In this document: positions 40,516 through 48,770 of the stretch, one piece after another
How positions within the stretch are numbered: the first letter of the stretch is position 1
How the letters are laid out: each line of letters begins with the position of its first letter
NCBI GenBank assembly: GCA_023410535.1
Contig: JAEYPR010000011.1
Span: 1-64,000, forward strand
DNA length: 64,000 nucleotides
Source: Bacillota bacterium
GTDB taxonomy: Bacteria; Bacillota; UBA4882; UBA8346
Direction of reading: 5' to 3'
Program-made: the position numbers and the translations under genes
Notes under the pieces: model-generated
Databases searched by the model: none
What the model was told of the DNA's origin: nothing
What the model saw: only the letters and a program-made list of their open reading frames with translations

Positions 40516-42171
40516 ATGATTACGGTTAAGAAAAGCCATGTTGACATCATCGTCATGGCACTGGCGGTCTGTGTGGGCTTGCTCGCGGGATGCGGCGGCA
40601 AACGCTCCGGTTCAGCCCCGGGAGACGGCGGGGTGAAAAGTTTCAGCGCGGCTTTGGTTCTCCGGACCGTCCCTTGTTCAAGCGCTTCCGAACTTACGAC
40701 CGCATTAAGCAACGCGCAAGCCGGGGATGAGATTGTGCTTGCGGCAGGCGTCACCTTCACCGGCAATTTCAAAGGAACGGCCAACGGCAATGCCAACAAT
40801 CCCATCATCATCCGCAGTAACAGTTCCAGCAACAAAGCGATTCTAAAAGGCAAAAGCAACAGCAGTAGCATTACGTTACAGATTACCGGCGATTATTGGA
40901 TCGTTAAGGACCTCAAGCTAACCTATTCCCAAAAGGGACTGGTCTTTGACAATGCCAACTACGGACAAGCCATCAACTGTGAAATCTATGACATTGGCAT
41001 GGAGGGATTACACTTCCGGGACGGCAGCAAATACGGTCTGGCCGACGGCTGTTATGTACACGACACCGGACAAGCGGATGCCGATTACGGCGAAGCGATC
41101 TATGTCGGAACCGATAAAGGCAGCTGGAGTACTTATGCCGAGGACGTCTACGATACGGTGATTCGCAATTGCCAGCTGGGACCAAATGTAACGGCCGAAC
41201 ATATTGATATCAAAGAGGGAACCCGGCGCACCATCGTTGAATATTGCACCTTCAACGGCACGGGAATGGGTCACAACGGCGCGGTTGCCAACGGCGCCAC
41301 CGGCTTTGTCGCGGCCAAAGGCGTTGACGCCATCGTTCGTTACAACACCGGCAATCGCAACGGCAACTCCGTCATCACCGACGCCTTCCATCTCAACAAC
41401 CGGGGCGTCGCCGATTCCGGAACCGGCAACTGGTTCTACAACAATACCGTCAACCTGGACAATTCTACCGCTTGGGTCGTCCATATCGCTCAAGGAACCT
41501 GCACCTACAAGGTATGGAACAATACCCGCACCCCTTCCGGCAACATGTATGAAACAATCAATAACAGTACCTATACAACGGTCGCCCCGGACGGTTCGAC
41601 GCCGACTTCAACTCCGAAACCAACCGCCACCGCGGCACCGTCGGCGACTCCCACCGCTACCCGGCCACCATCGGCAACCCCAACGCCAACTCCGACATCG
41701 ACCGGTTCGACCGGCGGAACGATCAAAGTCCAATATGACTGCGACGAAACCGGCGCCACTGCCAACCGGATCAAACCGTTATTCCGGATTTACAATACCG
41801 GCGGTGCTGCCGTTGACATCGCCAAAATTAAAGTGCGCTACTATTACACCATCGATGGCGAACAAACCCAAAATTTCTATATCGATTACGCATCCGGCGT
41901 CTCCAGTTCCAATTGCGTCGGAACCTTTGTCAAACTATCAAGTAGCAAAACCGGCGCCGATTATTACCTGGAATTGAGTTTCAAATCCGGCGCGGGTTCC
42001 ATTGCTCCGGGGGAATCGATTCAAGTCAAGACGCGCTGGAGCAAATCGGATTTTGCCAATTACACGCAAACCGGGGATTATTCCTTTGACCCGACCAAAA
42101 CTGCTTACACCGATTGGAGCAAAACCCCGGGATATTACAATGGTGCGCTAAGCTGGGGAACCGAACCCTAA
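40516..42171 (+). CDS. Lipoprotein with beta-helix domain, Pro/Thr linker and CBM3
   Basis: A 551-residue secreted lipoprotein: lipobox GLLAGC (Cys about 27), a right-handed beta-helix domain (residues about 50-355), a Pro/Thr/Ser linker (TPTSTPKPTATAAPSATPTA region) and a C-terminal cellulose-binding module family 3 (KVQYDCDETGATANRIKPLF to the end). The beta-helix domain resembles polysaccharide lyases and hydrolases, but a catalytic triad is not assignable by eye. The CBM3 suggests targeting to crystalline cellulose in plant cell walls. Under likely LacI control; strong terminator follows. Confidence 0.85.
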   Translation: MITVKKSHVDIIVMALAVCVGLLAGCGGKRSGSAPGDGGVKSFSAALVLRTVPCSSASELTTALSNAQAGDEIVLAAGVTFTGNFKGTANGNANNPIIIRSNSSSNKAILKGKSNSSSITLQITGDYWIVKDLKLTYSQKGLVFDNANYGQAINCEIYDIGMEGLHFRDGSKYGLADGCYVHDTGQADADYGEAIYVGTDKGSWSTYAEDVYDTVIRNCQLGPNVTAEHIDIKEGTRRTIVEYCTFNGTGMGHNGAVANGATGFVAAKGVDAIVRYNTGNRNGNSVITDAFHLNNRGVADSGTGNWFYNNTVNLDNSTAWVVHIAQGTCTYKVWNNTRTPSGNMYETINNSTYTTVAPDGSTPTSTPKPTATAAPSATPTATRPPSATPTPTPTSTGSTGGTIKVQYDCDETGATANRIKPLFRIYNTGGAAVDIAKIKVRYYYTIDGEQTQNFYIDYASGVSSSNCVGTFVKLSSSKTGADYYLELSFKSGAGSIAPGESIQVKTRWSKSDFANYTQTGDYSFDPTKTAYTDWSKTPGYYNGALSWGTEP

Positions 42172-42194
42172 TAACCGCAATCATCTCCGAATGA

Positions 42195-42226
42195 GCAAAA
42201 AACCCGTTATATAACGGGTTTTTTGC
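42195..42226 (+). terminator. Perfect 16-bp palindromic terminator
   Basis: gcaaaaaacccgttat (42195-42210) is followed immediately by its complement ataacgggttttttgc (42211-42226), with a run of six T in the second arm. It ends the CBM3 lipoprotein gene. Confidence 0.92.
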
Positions 42227-42343
42227 TTGAAAACCAGAATCGCTATGTTTCTACAGCGCCCCGAGAAATCATACTGGAAGCGCAAAATTTCAGTCCCGGT
42301 GACAGTTTTCTGCGCCATCCTTTGCACGTCTAACATATATTGA

Positions 42344-42362
42344 AAGGATAATCAATATCCTT
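42344..42362. promoter_or_regulatory. Short inverted repeat upstream of the lipase-like gene
   Basis: aaggata (42344-42350) and tatcctt (42356-42362) flank atcaa, 44 bases before the ATG at 42406. It could be an operator. No convincing promoter hexamers are seen. Confidence 0.4.
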
Positions 42363-42405
42363 TTGATTAGGCCTTCGAAGTAAAAATACAAAGGAGACGA
42401 GCGCG

Positions 42406-43629
42406 ATGACCGGTAAACTACTGCGCCAGGAGAACATCGCCCAACTGGAGCACGGCCAACTCGTAAATTTGAGTCGTTCGGGCATTCGTGGTAAATTTCT
42501 AAACCACTCCGTCGTCCCGGAATTTTTCCATTGGCTGATGAACCAGGTGAGCAAAAACGTTTTCACCGCCCGGGTCGATCTCCAGAAGGTAACGTACCAT
42601 TCTCAAGACGCCGCCGGTCACAAAGCGATTCTTTCCGGTCTGGTCATCACCCCGGTCGCCGCTACGACGGATCCCGCCGGGCCAATGCTGCTTGCTTTTC
42701 AACACGGAACCCAATTGGAACGGCGGCTCGCTCCTTCCAATTTCAACCCGGCCAACGCCCTGGACTTTGTGGAAGTATTGATCGCCGCGCTTTTCGCAAT
42801 GGCGGGTTACACAGTCGTCATGGCCGATTACCCCGGTTTGGGAATTGACCCCGGCGATCATCCCTACGTCAATGCCCACCCGTTGGCGATATCCGTCGCC
42901 GACCTGCTGACAGCAGTTCAGCACGAACATTACCGCCGCACCGGTCTTGCCGGCAACCGCGTTAGTTTGATCGGTTATTCGGAAGGCGGTTATGCGACGA
43001 TGGCCGTGGCGCGCGAGCTGCAACTCAACCCGGTTTACGCCGCCAAATTTCAAGTAGCCGCCGCCGCGCCGCTGGCCGGCCCCTACGATCTGTCCGGAAC
43101 GATGCGTCGCCTCATGTTACGGGAAACGAAATATGAAAACGGCTATTATTTGCCGCTGACGATCCGCGGCTATCACGCTGTTTACGGCGATAGTTACGGC
43201 GACGGCATCTTCACGAAAGAACGCGCCTTAAAACCCCAATACCAATTCCTCTATGACCTGGTTGACGGGTACCACCCGTATGCCGAAGTCCAAAAGTATC
43301 TGCCGGCGATTCCCCGCGTCATCTTAGCGCAGCCGTTGCTCGACTCGCTGCAGGATCCGGCCAGTCCGGCTTTTTGCGCGTTGGCGGCGAATGATCTCTA
43401 TGACTGGGCGCCGGAGATGCCCATGTATCTATATCACCATCCCGCCGATGATCAGGTGCCCTTCGCCAACTCGGTGATTGCCAGCGAGCACTTTATCCGG
43501 CAAGGACGAATGGTCCCGACTGTACCCATGTTCGCGTTGCCGCTCCCCGGCTCGATCCACGGCAGCGCCGCTCCGGTCTGTTTTCTGGCGAGTTCGGTCT
43601 GGCTGAAGTTGTATCAAAGTTCTGCATGA
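42406..43629 (+). CDS. Secretory-lipase-like alpha/beta hydrolase
   Basis: A 407-residue alpha/beta hydrolase of the secretory lipase/prolyl-oligopeptidase-like group. The nucleophile motif is VSLIGYSEGGYATMA (Ser near residue 188), the acid is probably in HHPADDQVPFANS (near 350) and the His in GSIHGSAAPV (near 385). No signal peptide is evident, so it is predicted cytoplasmic or leaderless. The start follows aaaggagacgagcgcg. Substrate (triacyl lipid, other ester) not predictable. Confidence 0.82.
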   Translation: MTGKLLRQENIAQLEHGQLVNLSRSGIRGKFLNHSVVPEFFHWLMNQVSKNVFTARVDLQKVTYHSQDAAGHKAILSGLVITPVAATTDPAGPMLLAFQHGTQLERRLAPSNFNPANALDFVEVLIAALFAMAGYTVVMADYPGLGIDPGDHPYVNAHPLAISVADLLTAVQHEHYRRTGLAGNRVSLIGYSEGGYATMAVARELQLNPVYAAKFQVAAAAPLAGPYDLSGTMRRLMLRETKYENGYYLPLTIRGYHAVYGDSYGDGIFTKERALKPQYQFLYDLVDGYHPYAEVQKYLPAIPRVILAQPLLDSLQDPASPAFCALAANDLYDWAPEMPMYLYHHPADDQVPFANSVIASEHFIRQGRMVPTVPMFALPLPGSIHGSAAPVCFLASSVWLKLYQSSA

Positions 43630-43653
43630 CCAATACCCAAACCTTCCGGTTGA

Positions 43654-45285
43654 TCATGACCGTAGTTTAATCAAGAGTCGCCGGTATTCTTCATCAAGCC
43701 GGGCCAGCTCGCCTTGGTCCTGCGTAAGCGAAAGGCGGCTGATCACCTCGGTCAGACGGTACTCCAACACCAGCCGGTCCTCGGGCGGTTGTCCCCCCTG
43801 CGCTTTTTCCCCTTGATGGTCCTGCAGGTATTGTTCGAGGTTTCCCGCGAAAACCCGGATCTCCGGTTGGTCAAAGACCATCAGATGCGAGGCCACCTTA
43901 TTGATAAACTTCCGGTCATGCGAGGCGAACACAATGGTGCCGTCATACTCCGCCAGCACTGTTTCAAGCGCTTCAATCGAGGGAAGATCCAAAAAGTTAG
44001 TCGGCTCATCCAACAGTAACACATTGGCCGGACTGACGATGATTTGCGCCAAAGCGACCCGGACCAGTTCGCCGCCGCTTAGCACTTGCACTTTTTTGTA
44101 AACGTCGTCCCGGCGAAATAACAACTGCGCCAGCAACTGCCGGGCAAAACCTTCATCCCGGACACTGTCGGCCATGACATTGGCGAGGATCGAACGGTCG
44201 GAACGGAGCTGCTTCAGATCCTGGGCAAAATAACCCAACCGGGAACTGGGCGCCACGTGGATTGGCGCTTCGCGCTCCGCCATCATCTTTAACAACGTAG
44301 TCTTGCCGCAGCCATTGCTCCCAAATAGCGCGACCTTTTGGCCCTTCATGATGTTAAAGTCAAAATCGCGGAATAAAACCTGTTTCCCAAAGCCTTTAGT
44401 GATCCGTTCGCCCCGGATCACTACTTTACTGTAGGCTCCGTCGGTAACGTTCAATTGAAAATTGACGGTCGGCGCCGTTTTCGGCTTTGCTTGCTTTTCC
44501 AACTTGGCCAAACGCGTCTCGATGGCTTTCACCGCTTTATCCAAGCTTGCCTGGGCTTTCTGGTTGCCCATCTTATGAAGGCGGGCCTCGGAATTACCCA
44601 TGCGTTTGGGCGTCTTTTTCGTTGAAACACTACGGGACCGGCGGTCAGTGACGGCTTGTTCCAGATGTTCCTTCTCCTGGAGGTACTGTTCGTACTCCCG
44701 TTGCCGGTGTTTTTGTTCCCGCTCTTTTTGAACCAAATAATCACTGTAGTTGCCGGGATAAACCAGCAAACGGCTGTCCCGAAGCTCCCAGATCACATTG
44801 CAAACCCCGTCCAGCAGCTGCCGGTCGTGGGATACCAACACGAAAGCCCCCGGGTATTTCCGAAGTTCGTCCTGGAGCAGTTCGGCGCCGGCGATATCTA
44901 AGTTGGCGGTTGGTTCGTCGGCCAAAAGTAACGGCCTTTCCTGGTCAAGTACGGCGGCAAGACGGTACCGCGTCTGCTCACCTCCGCTCAACGTCGCGCC
45001 ATACTCCCGTTTGGTCGCAAGTTGCCGGGCCGCCGGGGTCAGCAACTCCGGTTCCGGCTGGGTGTCGGTGGCGAATTGCGTCAGATACCCACACTGGCCA
45101 TGGCGGGTAACCTGCCCGGCATCGGGTTGAATCGTCCCGGCCAAAATCCCCAATAAAGTCGACTTGCCAACCCCGTTCCGGCCAATTAAGCCGATCCGCT
45201 CCCCTTCAAAAATCTCCAAATTTTCGATCTGCAACAAACAGCGATCCTGGACATAATGAAGCACATTTTTCAATGACAATAACAA
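43654..45285 (-). CDS. ABC-F type ATPase (ribosome protection / antibiotic resistance type)
   Basis: A 543-residue twin-ATPase protein without membrane segments. ABC1 has GLIGRNGVGKSTLLG and LSGGEQTRYRLA; the interdomain linker has the charged coiled-coil typical of ABC-F; ABC2 has GSNGCGKTTLL, LSGGELVRVALAQ and LLLDEPTNFLD. Length and the coiled-coil C-terminal tail fit the antibiotic-resistance ABC-F proteins, which displace drugs from the ribosome. The gene starts at TTG 45285, with aaggagg eight bases upstream embedded in a terminator. An upstream leader with short frames supports ribosome-controlled attenuation. Confidence 0.9.
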   Translation of the reverse strand: MLLSLKNVLHYVQDRCLLQIENLEIFEGERIGLIGRNGVGKSTLLGILAGTIQPDAGQVTRHGQCGYLTQFATDTQPEPELLTPAARQLATKREYGATLSGGEQTRYRLAAVLDQERPLLLADEPTANLDIAGAELLQDELRKYPGAFVLVSHDRQLLDGVCNVIWELRDSRLLVYPGNYSDYLVQKEREQKHRQREYEQYLQEKEHLEQAVTDRRSRSVSTKKTPKRMGNSEARLHKMGNQKAQASLDKAVKAIETRLAKLEKQAKPKTAPTVNFQLNVTDGAYSKVVIRGERITKGFGKQVLFRDFDFNIMKGQKVALFGSNGCGKTTLLKMMAEREAPIHVAPSSRLGYFAQDLKQLRSDRSILANVMADSVRDEGFARQLLAQLLFRRDDVYKKVQVLSGGELVRVALAQIIVSPANVLLLDEPTNFLDLPSIEALETVLAEYDGTIVFASHDRKFINKVASHLMVFDQPEIRVFAGNLEQYLQDHQGEKAQGGQPPEDRLVLEYRLTEVISRLSLTQDQGELARLDEEYRRLLIKLRS

Positions 45286-45349
45286 AAAAACCCCTCCTTA
45301 CGGGTAGGGGAAAGACAGGCAAAAACGGGCATAAAAAAACACACGTCAT
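45206..45349 (-). CDS. Leader ORF overlapping the ABC-F start
   Basis: Starts with ATG at 45349 after aaaggggatgacca and runs 47 codons, out of frame, past the ABC-F start to a TGA at 45206-45208. The first residues MTCVFLCPFLPVFPLPV are hydrophobic and Pro/Cys rich. Translation of this frame would melt the terminator at 45284-45310 and interfere with or release the ABC-F ribosome binding site. Such drug-stalled leader peptides are known for ABC-F genes; this peptide sequence itself is new to me. Confidence 0.6.
   Translation of the reverse strand: MTCVFLCPFLPVFPLPVRRGFFVIVIEKCASLCPGSLFVADRKFGDF
45284..45310 (-). terminator. Attenuator terminator covering the ABC-F ribosome binding site
   Basis: On the minus strand CCCCTACC (45310-45303) pairs with GGAGGGG (45297-45291) around CGTAA with one bulged A, and seven T follow (45290-45284). 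The aaggagg ribosome binding site of the ABC-F gene lies in the second arm and its TTG start is in the T run. Confidence 0.85.
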
Positions 45350-45361
45350 TGGTCATCCCCT

Positions 45362-45382
45362 TTAGAATCTCCAAAGCAACAT
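45362..45382 (-). CDS. Six-codon upstream ORF in the ABC-F leader
   Basis: ATG at 45382 follows acaggtgg and encodes MLLWRF before TAA. A still shorter M-R-stop frame with aaaggaac lies at 45444-45452. gacagg (near 45390) can pair with gcctgtc (near 45314), so a competing structure to the terminator is possible. Confidence 0.4.
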   Translation of the reverse strand: MLLWRF

Positions 45383-45502
45383 GAAAACCACCTGTCCGTT
45401 CAGACAAGTTGTTAATGTTGGCTTGAAATACTAAAAAGAATGATTAGCGCATGTTCGGTATACTTGTTCCTTTCCTAAAACAGAATCCCTAAAAACATTT
45501 TG

Positions 45503-45531
45503 AGTATACCAGATATCGAAACCCAATGCAA
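45503..45531 (-). promoter_or_regulatory. Promoter of the ABC-F leader
   Basis: On the minus strand TTGCAT (45531-45526), a 17-base spacer and TATACT (45508-45503). The -35 box matches only three of six bases. Transcription would start near 45496, about 210 bases before the ABC-F start. Confidence 0.5.
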
Positions 45532-45558
45532 TGGCGCTGCCGTAGGAAAATTTGGATA

Positions 45559-45948
45559 TTAGCCCTTCTGTTTGGAACCGTCTTTGGCTTGCTCCATATT
45601 CTCAGCAACCCGAAACTTGACGATGGCGTCGATCAAATCCAACGGCAACGGGTTGGCGATCGGAAACTGCACTGCCCCTTTGGAGCTTTTGTACCCCGCC
45701 AACCGCTCCTTGAACTCCGCGATTCCATTGGCCCCCGGATAAAAACCGATATGGTTCTTATGCGCGGCAAAATGCACCAAATTGCCATGTAAAACAAAGG
45801 TCGGCATCTGCCAGGCGATCTTTTCCCGGGCCGCGGGCGCGGCCGCTTGAATCACCTGGCGCATTTCGTTAAGTTTCGCTTGGACTTCGGACGGAAAGGT
45901 TTGAATATACTCATCAATGGTACTGAGCTTTCCAGCGTCTTCGGTCAT
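45559..45948 (-). CDS. DUF1801 / YdhG-like protein
   Basis: A 129-residue DUF1801 protein, related to YdhG and YyaI-type 'iron chaperone' proteins. Conserved positions include STIDEYIQTFPSEVQAKLNE, KIAWQMPTFVLHGNLVHFAA and HIGFYPGANGIAEFKE. Function is not firmly established. The ATG at 45948 follows aaaggagcaacc; the upstream open frame overlaps the phosphotransferase gene and is not used. It follows that gene by 13 bases and is probably cotranscribed. Confidence 0.88.
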   Translation of the reverse strand: MTEDAGKLSTIDEYIQTFPSEVQAKLNEMRQVIQAAAPAAREKIAWQMPTFVLHGNLVHFAAHKNHIGFYPGANGIAEFKERLAGYKSSKGAVQFPIANPLPLDLIDAIVKFRVAENMEQAKDGSKQKG

Positions 45949-45961
45949 GGTTGCTCCTTTC

Positions 45962-48616
45962 TTAACCGTTTGAACGGTCAGACCGTCTTTCCGGCCGTAA
46001 TACCTCCACGTACCCTTCGGTGCCATTGATCCGGATCCGTTCGCCGTCTTTAATCCGTTGGGTCGCGTTATCCACGCCGACCACGGCGGGCAGACCGTAC
46101 TCGCGCGCAATCACCGCGCCATGGGTCATCATTCCGCCCACCTCGGTCACTAACCCTTTGATCGAGACAAACAACGGCGTCCAGCTGGGGTCGGTAAACT
46201 TGGTCACCAAAATATCCCCTTCCTCAATGCGCGCCTCTTCCACTCTTACGATAACCCGGGCGCGGCCTTCAATCACCCCGGCCGAAACGGGGATGCCCGG
46301 CAAAGCGCCTTCGGGAATATTGGCGGGATTGTATTCGCCCGCAACGTTCTCCCCTTCGGAAGTCAATACCCGGGGCGGTGTCAATTTTTCATAGATCTCA
46401 TAATCGGCTTGGCGTTGGCGGATAAGCTGAAGGTCCAACCGTTTGGTCCGCACCGTTTCCCGAAATTCGTCAAACGATAGATAATAGCAATCTTCTTGCT
46501 CCCGAAGTGTCCCCTGTTCCACCAGTTTGGCGGCTTCTTTCAACAACGCCTGTTTATAGACCCAGTAGCGCTGGATTAAGATATATTTCGGATACTCTCG
46601 GTAACCGATGCAATTGCGCAACAGACTGATCATCCGTTGGGCCTTGCGGGCTTTCTGTTTACCACCGGGCAGTTGCTCCAGGCGGTTGATGATATCCCGT
46701 TCTTTCCGTTCCGCTTCCAAGCGTCCCTGTTCAAATTTGCTGTTCCCCGAGCCCGGAGTGGAATGATGGATGTTGCTGACGATCATCGGAATCAACGCGG
46801 TCGGCTTTTCATTCCAGCGGGGGCGCGTAATGTCAATCTCACCGGAACAGCGCATCCCGTATTTTTTAAGAAACTCCCGGAGCGCCCGGCTGACCGCCGG
46901 GCCGCCTTCCAATTTCGCCAGCTCTTCAAAGAAGTTTGCATCATAGGTATGCGAAAAATATTCACGTACCGCCGGATATTGCCGGACGACCTCGGCCACA
47001 TCAAGCAACGCCAGTCCCATCTCGGAAGTGTTGTTATTGGGTACCGATTGCGAAAGGGCGTCCGCCGCGCTTTTTTCCCCAAGCCATTTTTCAATATGCT
47101 TGTTAATCCAATTGATGGCGTACAACCCGACCATAATAATTCCAAAGCCGCGCGGATCGTACATGAGCTTTTTGAGTTCCCGGTGATCTTCTAAAATAGC
47201 GGCAAAGACGGCCTCCCCGGAACGATCAGCGATCTGTTTCCGCAATTTTTCGAGGGACCGCTCGTTTTGGGAAATAAGCTCAGGAATGACCGTCGGATTA
47301 TTTTGAAAGTAAACTTTTAACGCTTGAACTACGATCCCCCAGGTCAGTTCCTCACGACCCAACTTCAAATAGCGCTTGCCGCGGGCGAATGACCGGACAA
47401 ACTCTTTGCGTTTCATCAAACCTAAGATCGCATTCTGCATCGCCGGGTCGCTTTTGCCCCAGGTTTTCAGGATCATCTGCCGTCCCAACCACGATCCCAG
47501 ATCATGGGTCAGGTCAAAAAACAATCTCCCTCCGGCAGTATACAAAGGAACCTGACTCGATAAAAGTTGAAAAAAGGATAAACCTAACGGTTTGATAGGG
47601 TCGGTCATCATTTGCTGGTGCCCGAGCGAGGCGTAAATCCGGTTTCCCGGTTTGTTTTCCGGGATGGGATACAAGGTGGTGATCGGCCGGCTTTGCACGA
47701 TAAAAAACACCTTGTTTGCCAGACACCATTCAATATCTTGCGGGCAACCGAAAAAAGCTTCAATCTTGCGGCCGATCCGCTCCAGCTGCAGGATCTGCTC
47801 GTCCTTCAGCGTTTGCTCATACTGCAATCCGGATTGAATCTCGGCTTCCGCTGTCCCGCCCTCCGCCAGCGCGTTGACGGCTAATTGCTTGCGGGCGATC
47901 GTTTTGGCAATGATTTTGCCTTCTCTGACTTTGTAGATATCCGGATTGACCAAACCGGAAACCAACGCTTCGCCCAGTCCGAAGCTGGCGTCGATCGAAA
48001 GCACCTTCCGGTTGGAACTGACCGGATCCGCCGTAAACATAATTCCGGCAGCTTCCGGAAACACCATGCGCTGAACGACCACTGCCAAAAAGACCTTGCT
48101 GTGGTCAAAGTTATTTTGGATGCGATAAATCACGGCCCGGTCGGTAAAGAGCGAGGCCCAGCAAGCGCTCACCGCTTTTAAAATGGCGGCGGTTCCCCGA
48201 ATATTCAGGTAGGTGTCTTGCTGGCCCGCAAAGGAGGCTAACGGCAGATCTTCAGCCGTCGCGCTGGAACGGATCGCATACGCTTCAGCCACGCCAAGCT
48301 CGGTAATTTTACGGATGATCGCCCCGGCAATGTCTTCGGGAATCGCGGTTTCAGTGATGAAACTGCGAATCTGACCACTGACCTCACTGACTTTGTCCCG
48401 ATCGTCTTTTTTAAGTTGGGCCAGCTCCATCAGCAACCGGAGATATTCGGGCGTTTGTCCGACAACGCGACGGTAGGCCTCCGTCGTAACGCAAAAACCC
48501 TGGGGGACCGGAATTCCATCAATCCGGGAAAGTTCGCCAAGGTTGGCGCCTTTCCCCCCGACCAACATTAGCTTGAACTGATCAATCTCCGCGAAATCCA
48601 GCAAATAACTCTCCAT
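45962..48616 (-). CDS. rph: Rifampicin phosphotransferase / PEP-synthase-like protein
   Basis: An 884-residue protein with the order of rifampin phosphotransferases: an N-terminal ATP-grasp-like domain (LMLVGGKGANLGELSRIDGI, YAIRSSATAEDLPLASFAGQ), a middle substrate-binding domain, and a C-terminal swivelling domain with the phosphohistidine motif GGMMTHGAVIAREYG (His near 831) and a final NGTEGYVEVL. It transfers the beta-phosphate of ATP to rifamycins through phospho-His. Without a PEP-synthase C-terminal TIM barrel it fits Rph better than PpsA. The ATG at 48616 follows ggaggtcattgcg. No rifamycin-associated element is seen upstream. Confidence 0.85.
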   Translation of the reverse strand: MESYLLDFAEIDQFKLMLVGGKGANLGELSRIDGIPVPQGFCVTTEAYRRVVGQTPEYLRLLMELAQLKKDDRDKVSEVSGQIRSFITETAIPEDIAGAIIRKITELGVAEAYAIRSSATAEDLPLASFAGQQDTYLNIRGTAAILKAVSACWASLFTDRAVIYRIQNNFDHSKVFLAVVVQRMVFPEAAGIMFTADPVSSNRKVLSIDASFGLGEALVSGLVNPDIYKVREGKIIAKTIARKQLAVNALAEGGTAEAEIQSGLQYEQTLKDEQILQLERIGRKIEAFFGCPQDIEWCLANKVFFIVQSRPITTLYPIPENKPGNRIYASLGHQQMMTDPIKPLGLSFFQLLSSQVPLYTAGGRLFFDLTHDLGSWLGRQMILKTWGKSDPAMQNAILGLMKRKEFVRSFARGKRYLKLGREELTWGIVVQALKVYFQNNPTVIPELISQNERSLEKLRKQIADRSGEAVFAAILEDHRELKKLMYDPRGFGIIMVGLYAINWINKHIEKWLGEKSAADALSQSVPNNNTSEMGLALLDVAEVVRQYPAVREYFSHTYDANFFEELAKLEGGPAVSRALREFLKKYGMRCSGEIDITRPRWNEKPTALIPMIVSNIHHSTPGSGNSKFEQGRLEAERKERDIINRLEQLPGGKQKARKAQRMISLLRNCIGYREYPKYILIQRYWVYKQALLKEAAKLVEQGTLREQEDCYYLSFDEFRETVRTKRLDLQLIRQRQADYEIYEKLTPPRVLTSEGENVAGEYNPANIPEGALPGIPVSAGVIEGRARVIVRVEEARIEEGDILVTKFTDPSWTPLFVSIKGLVTEVGGMMTHGAVIAREYGLPAVVGVDNATQRIKDGERIRINGTEGYVEVLRPERRSDRSNG

Positions 48617-48770
48617 CGCAATGACCTCCATCGCCCATCATCGAAAGTGTTTACGATAGCTTGCCCAAAAATAACCGCTGCAAAAATCCGGAGCGGGTTT
48701 GACTTAGACCGTTTCTGTTACGCCAAATCATTTCGGCATGCAGTTGCGTTCACCTGCCAACTTTTGTAAT

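Noticed and set aside
48632..48770. Rifamycin-associated element near rph
   Set aside because: No matching GC-rich inverted repeat was found upstream of 48616.
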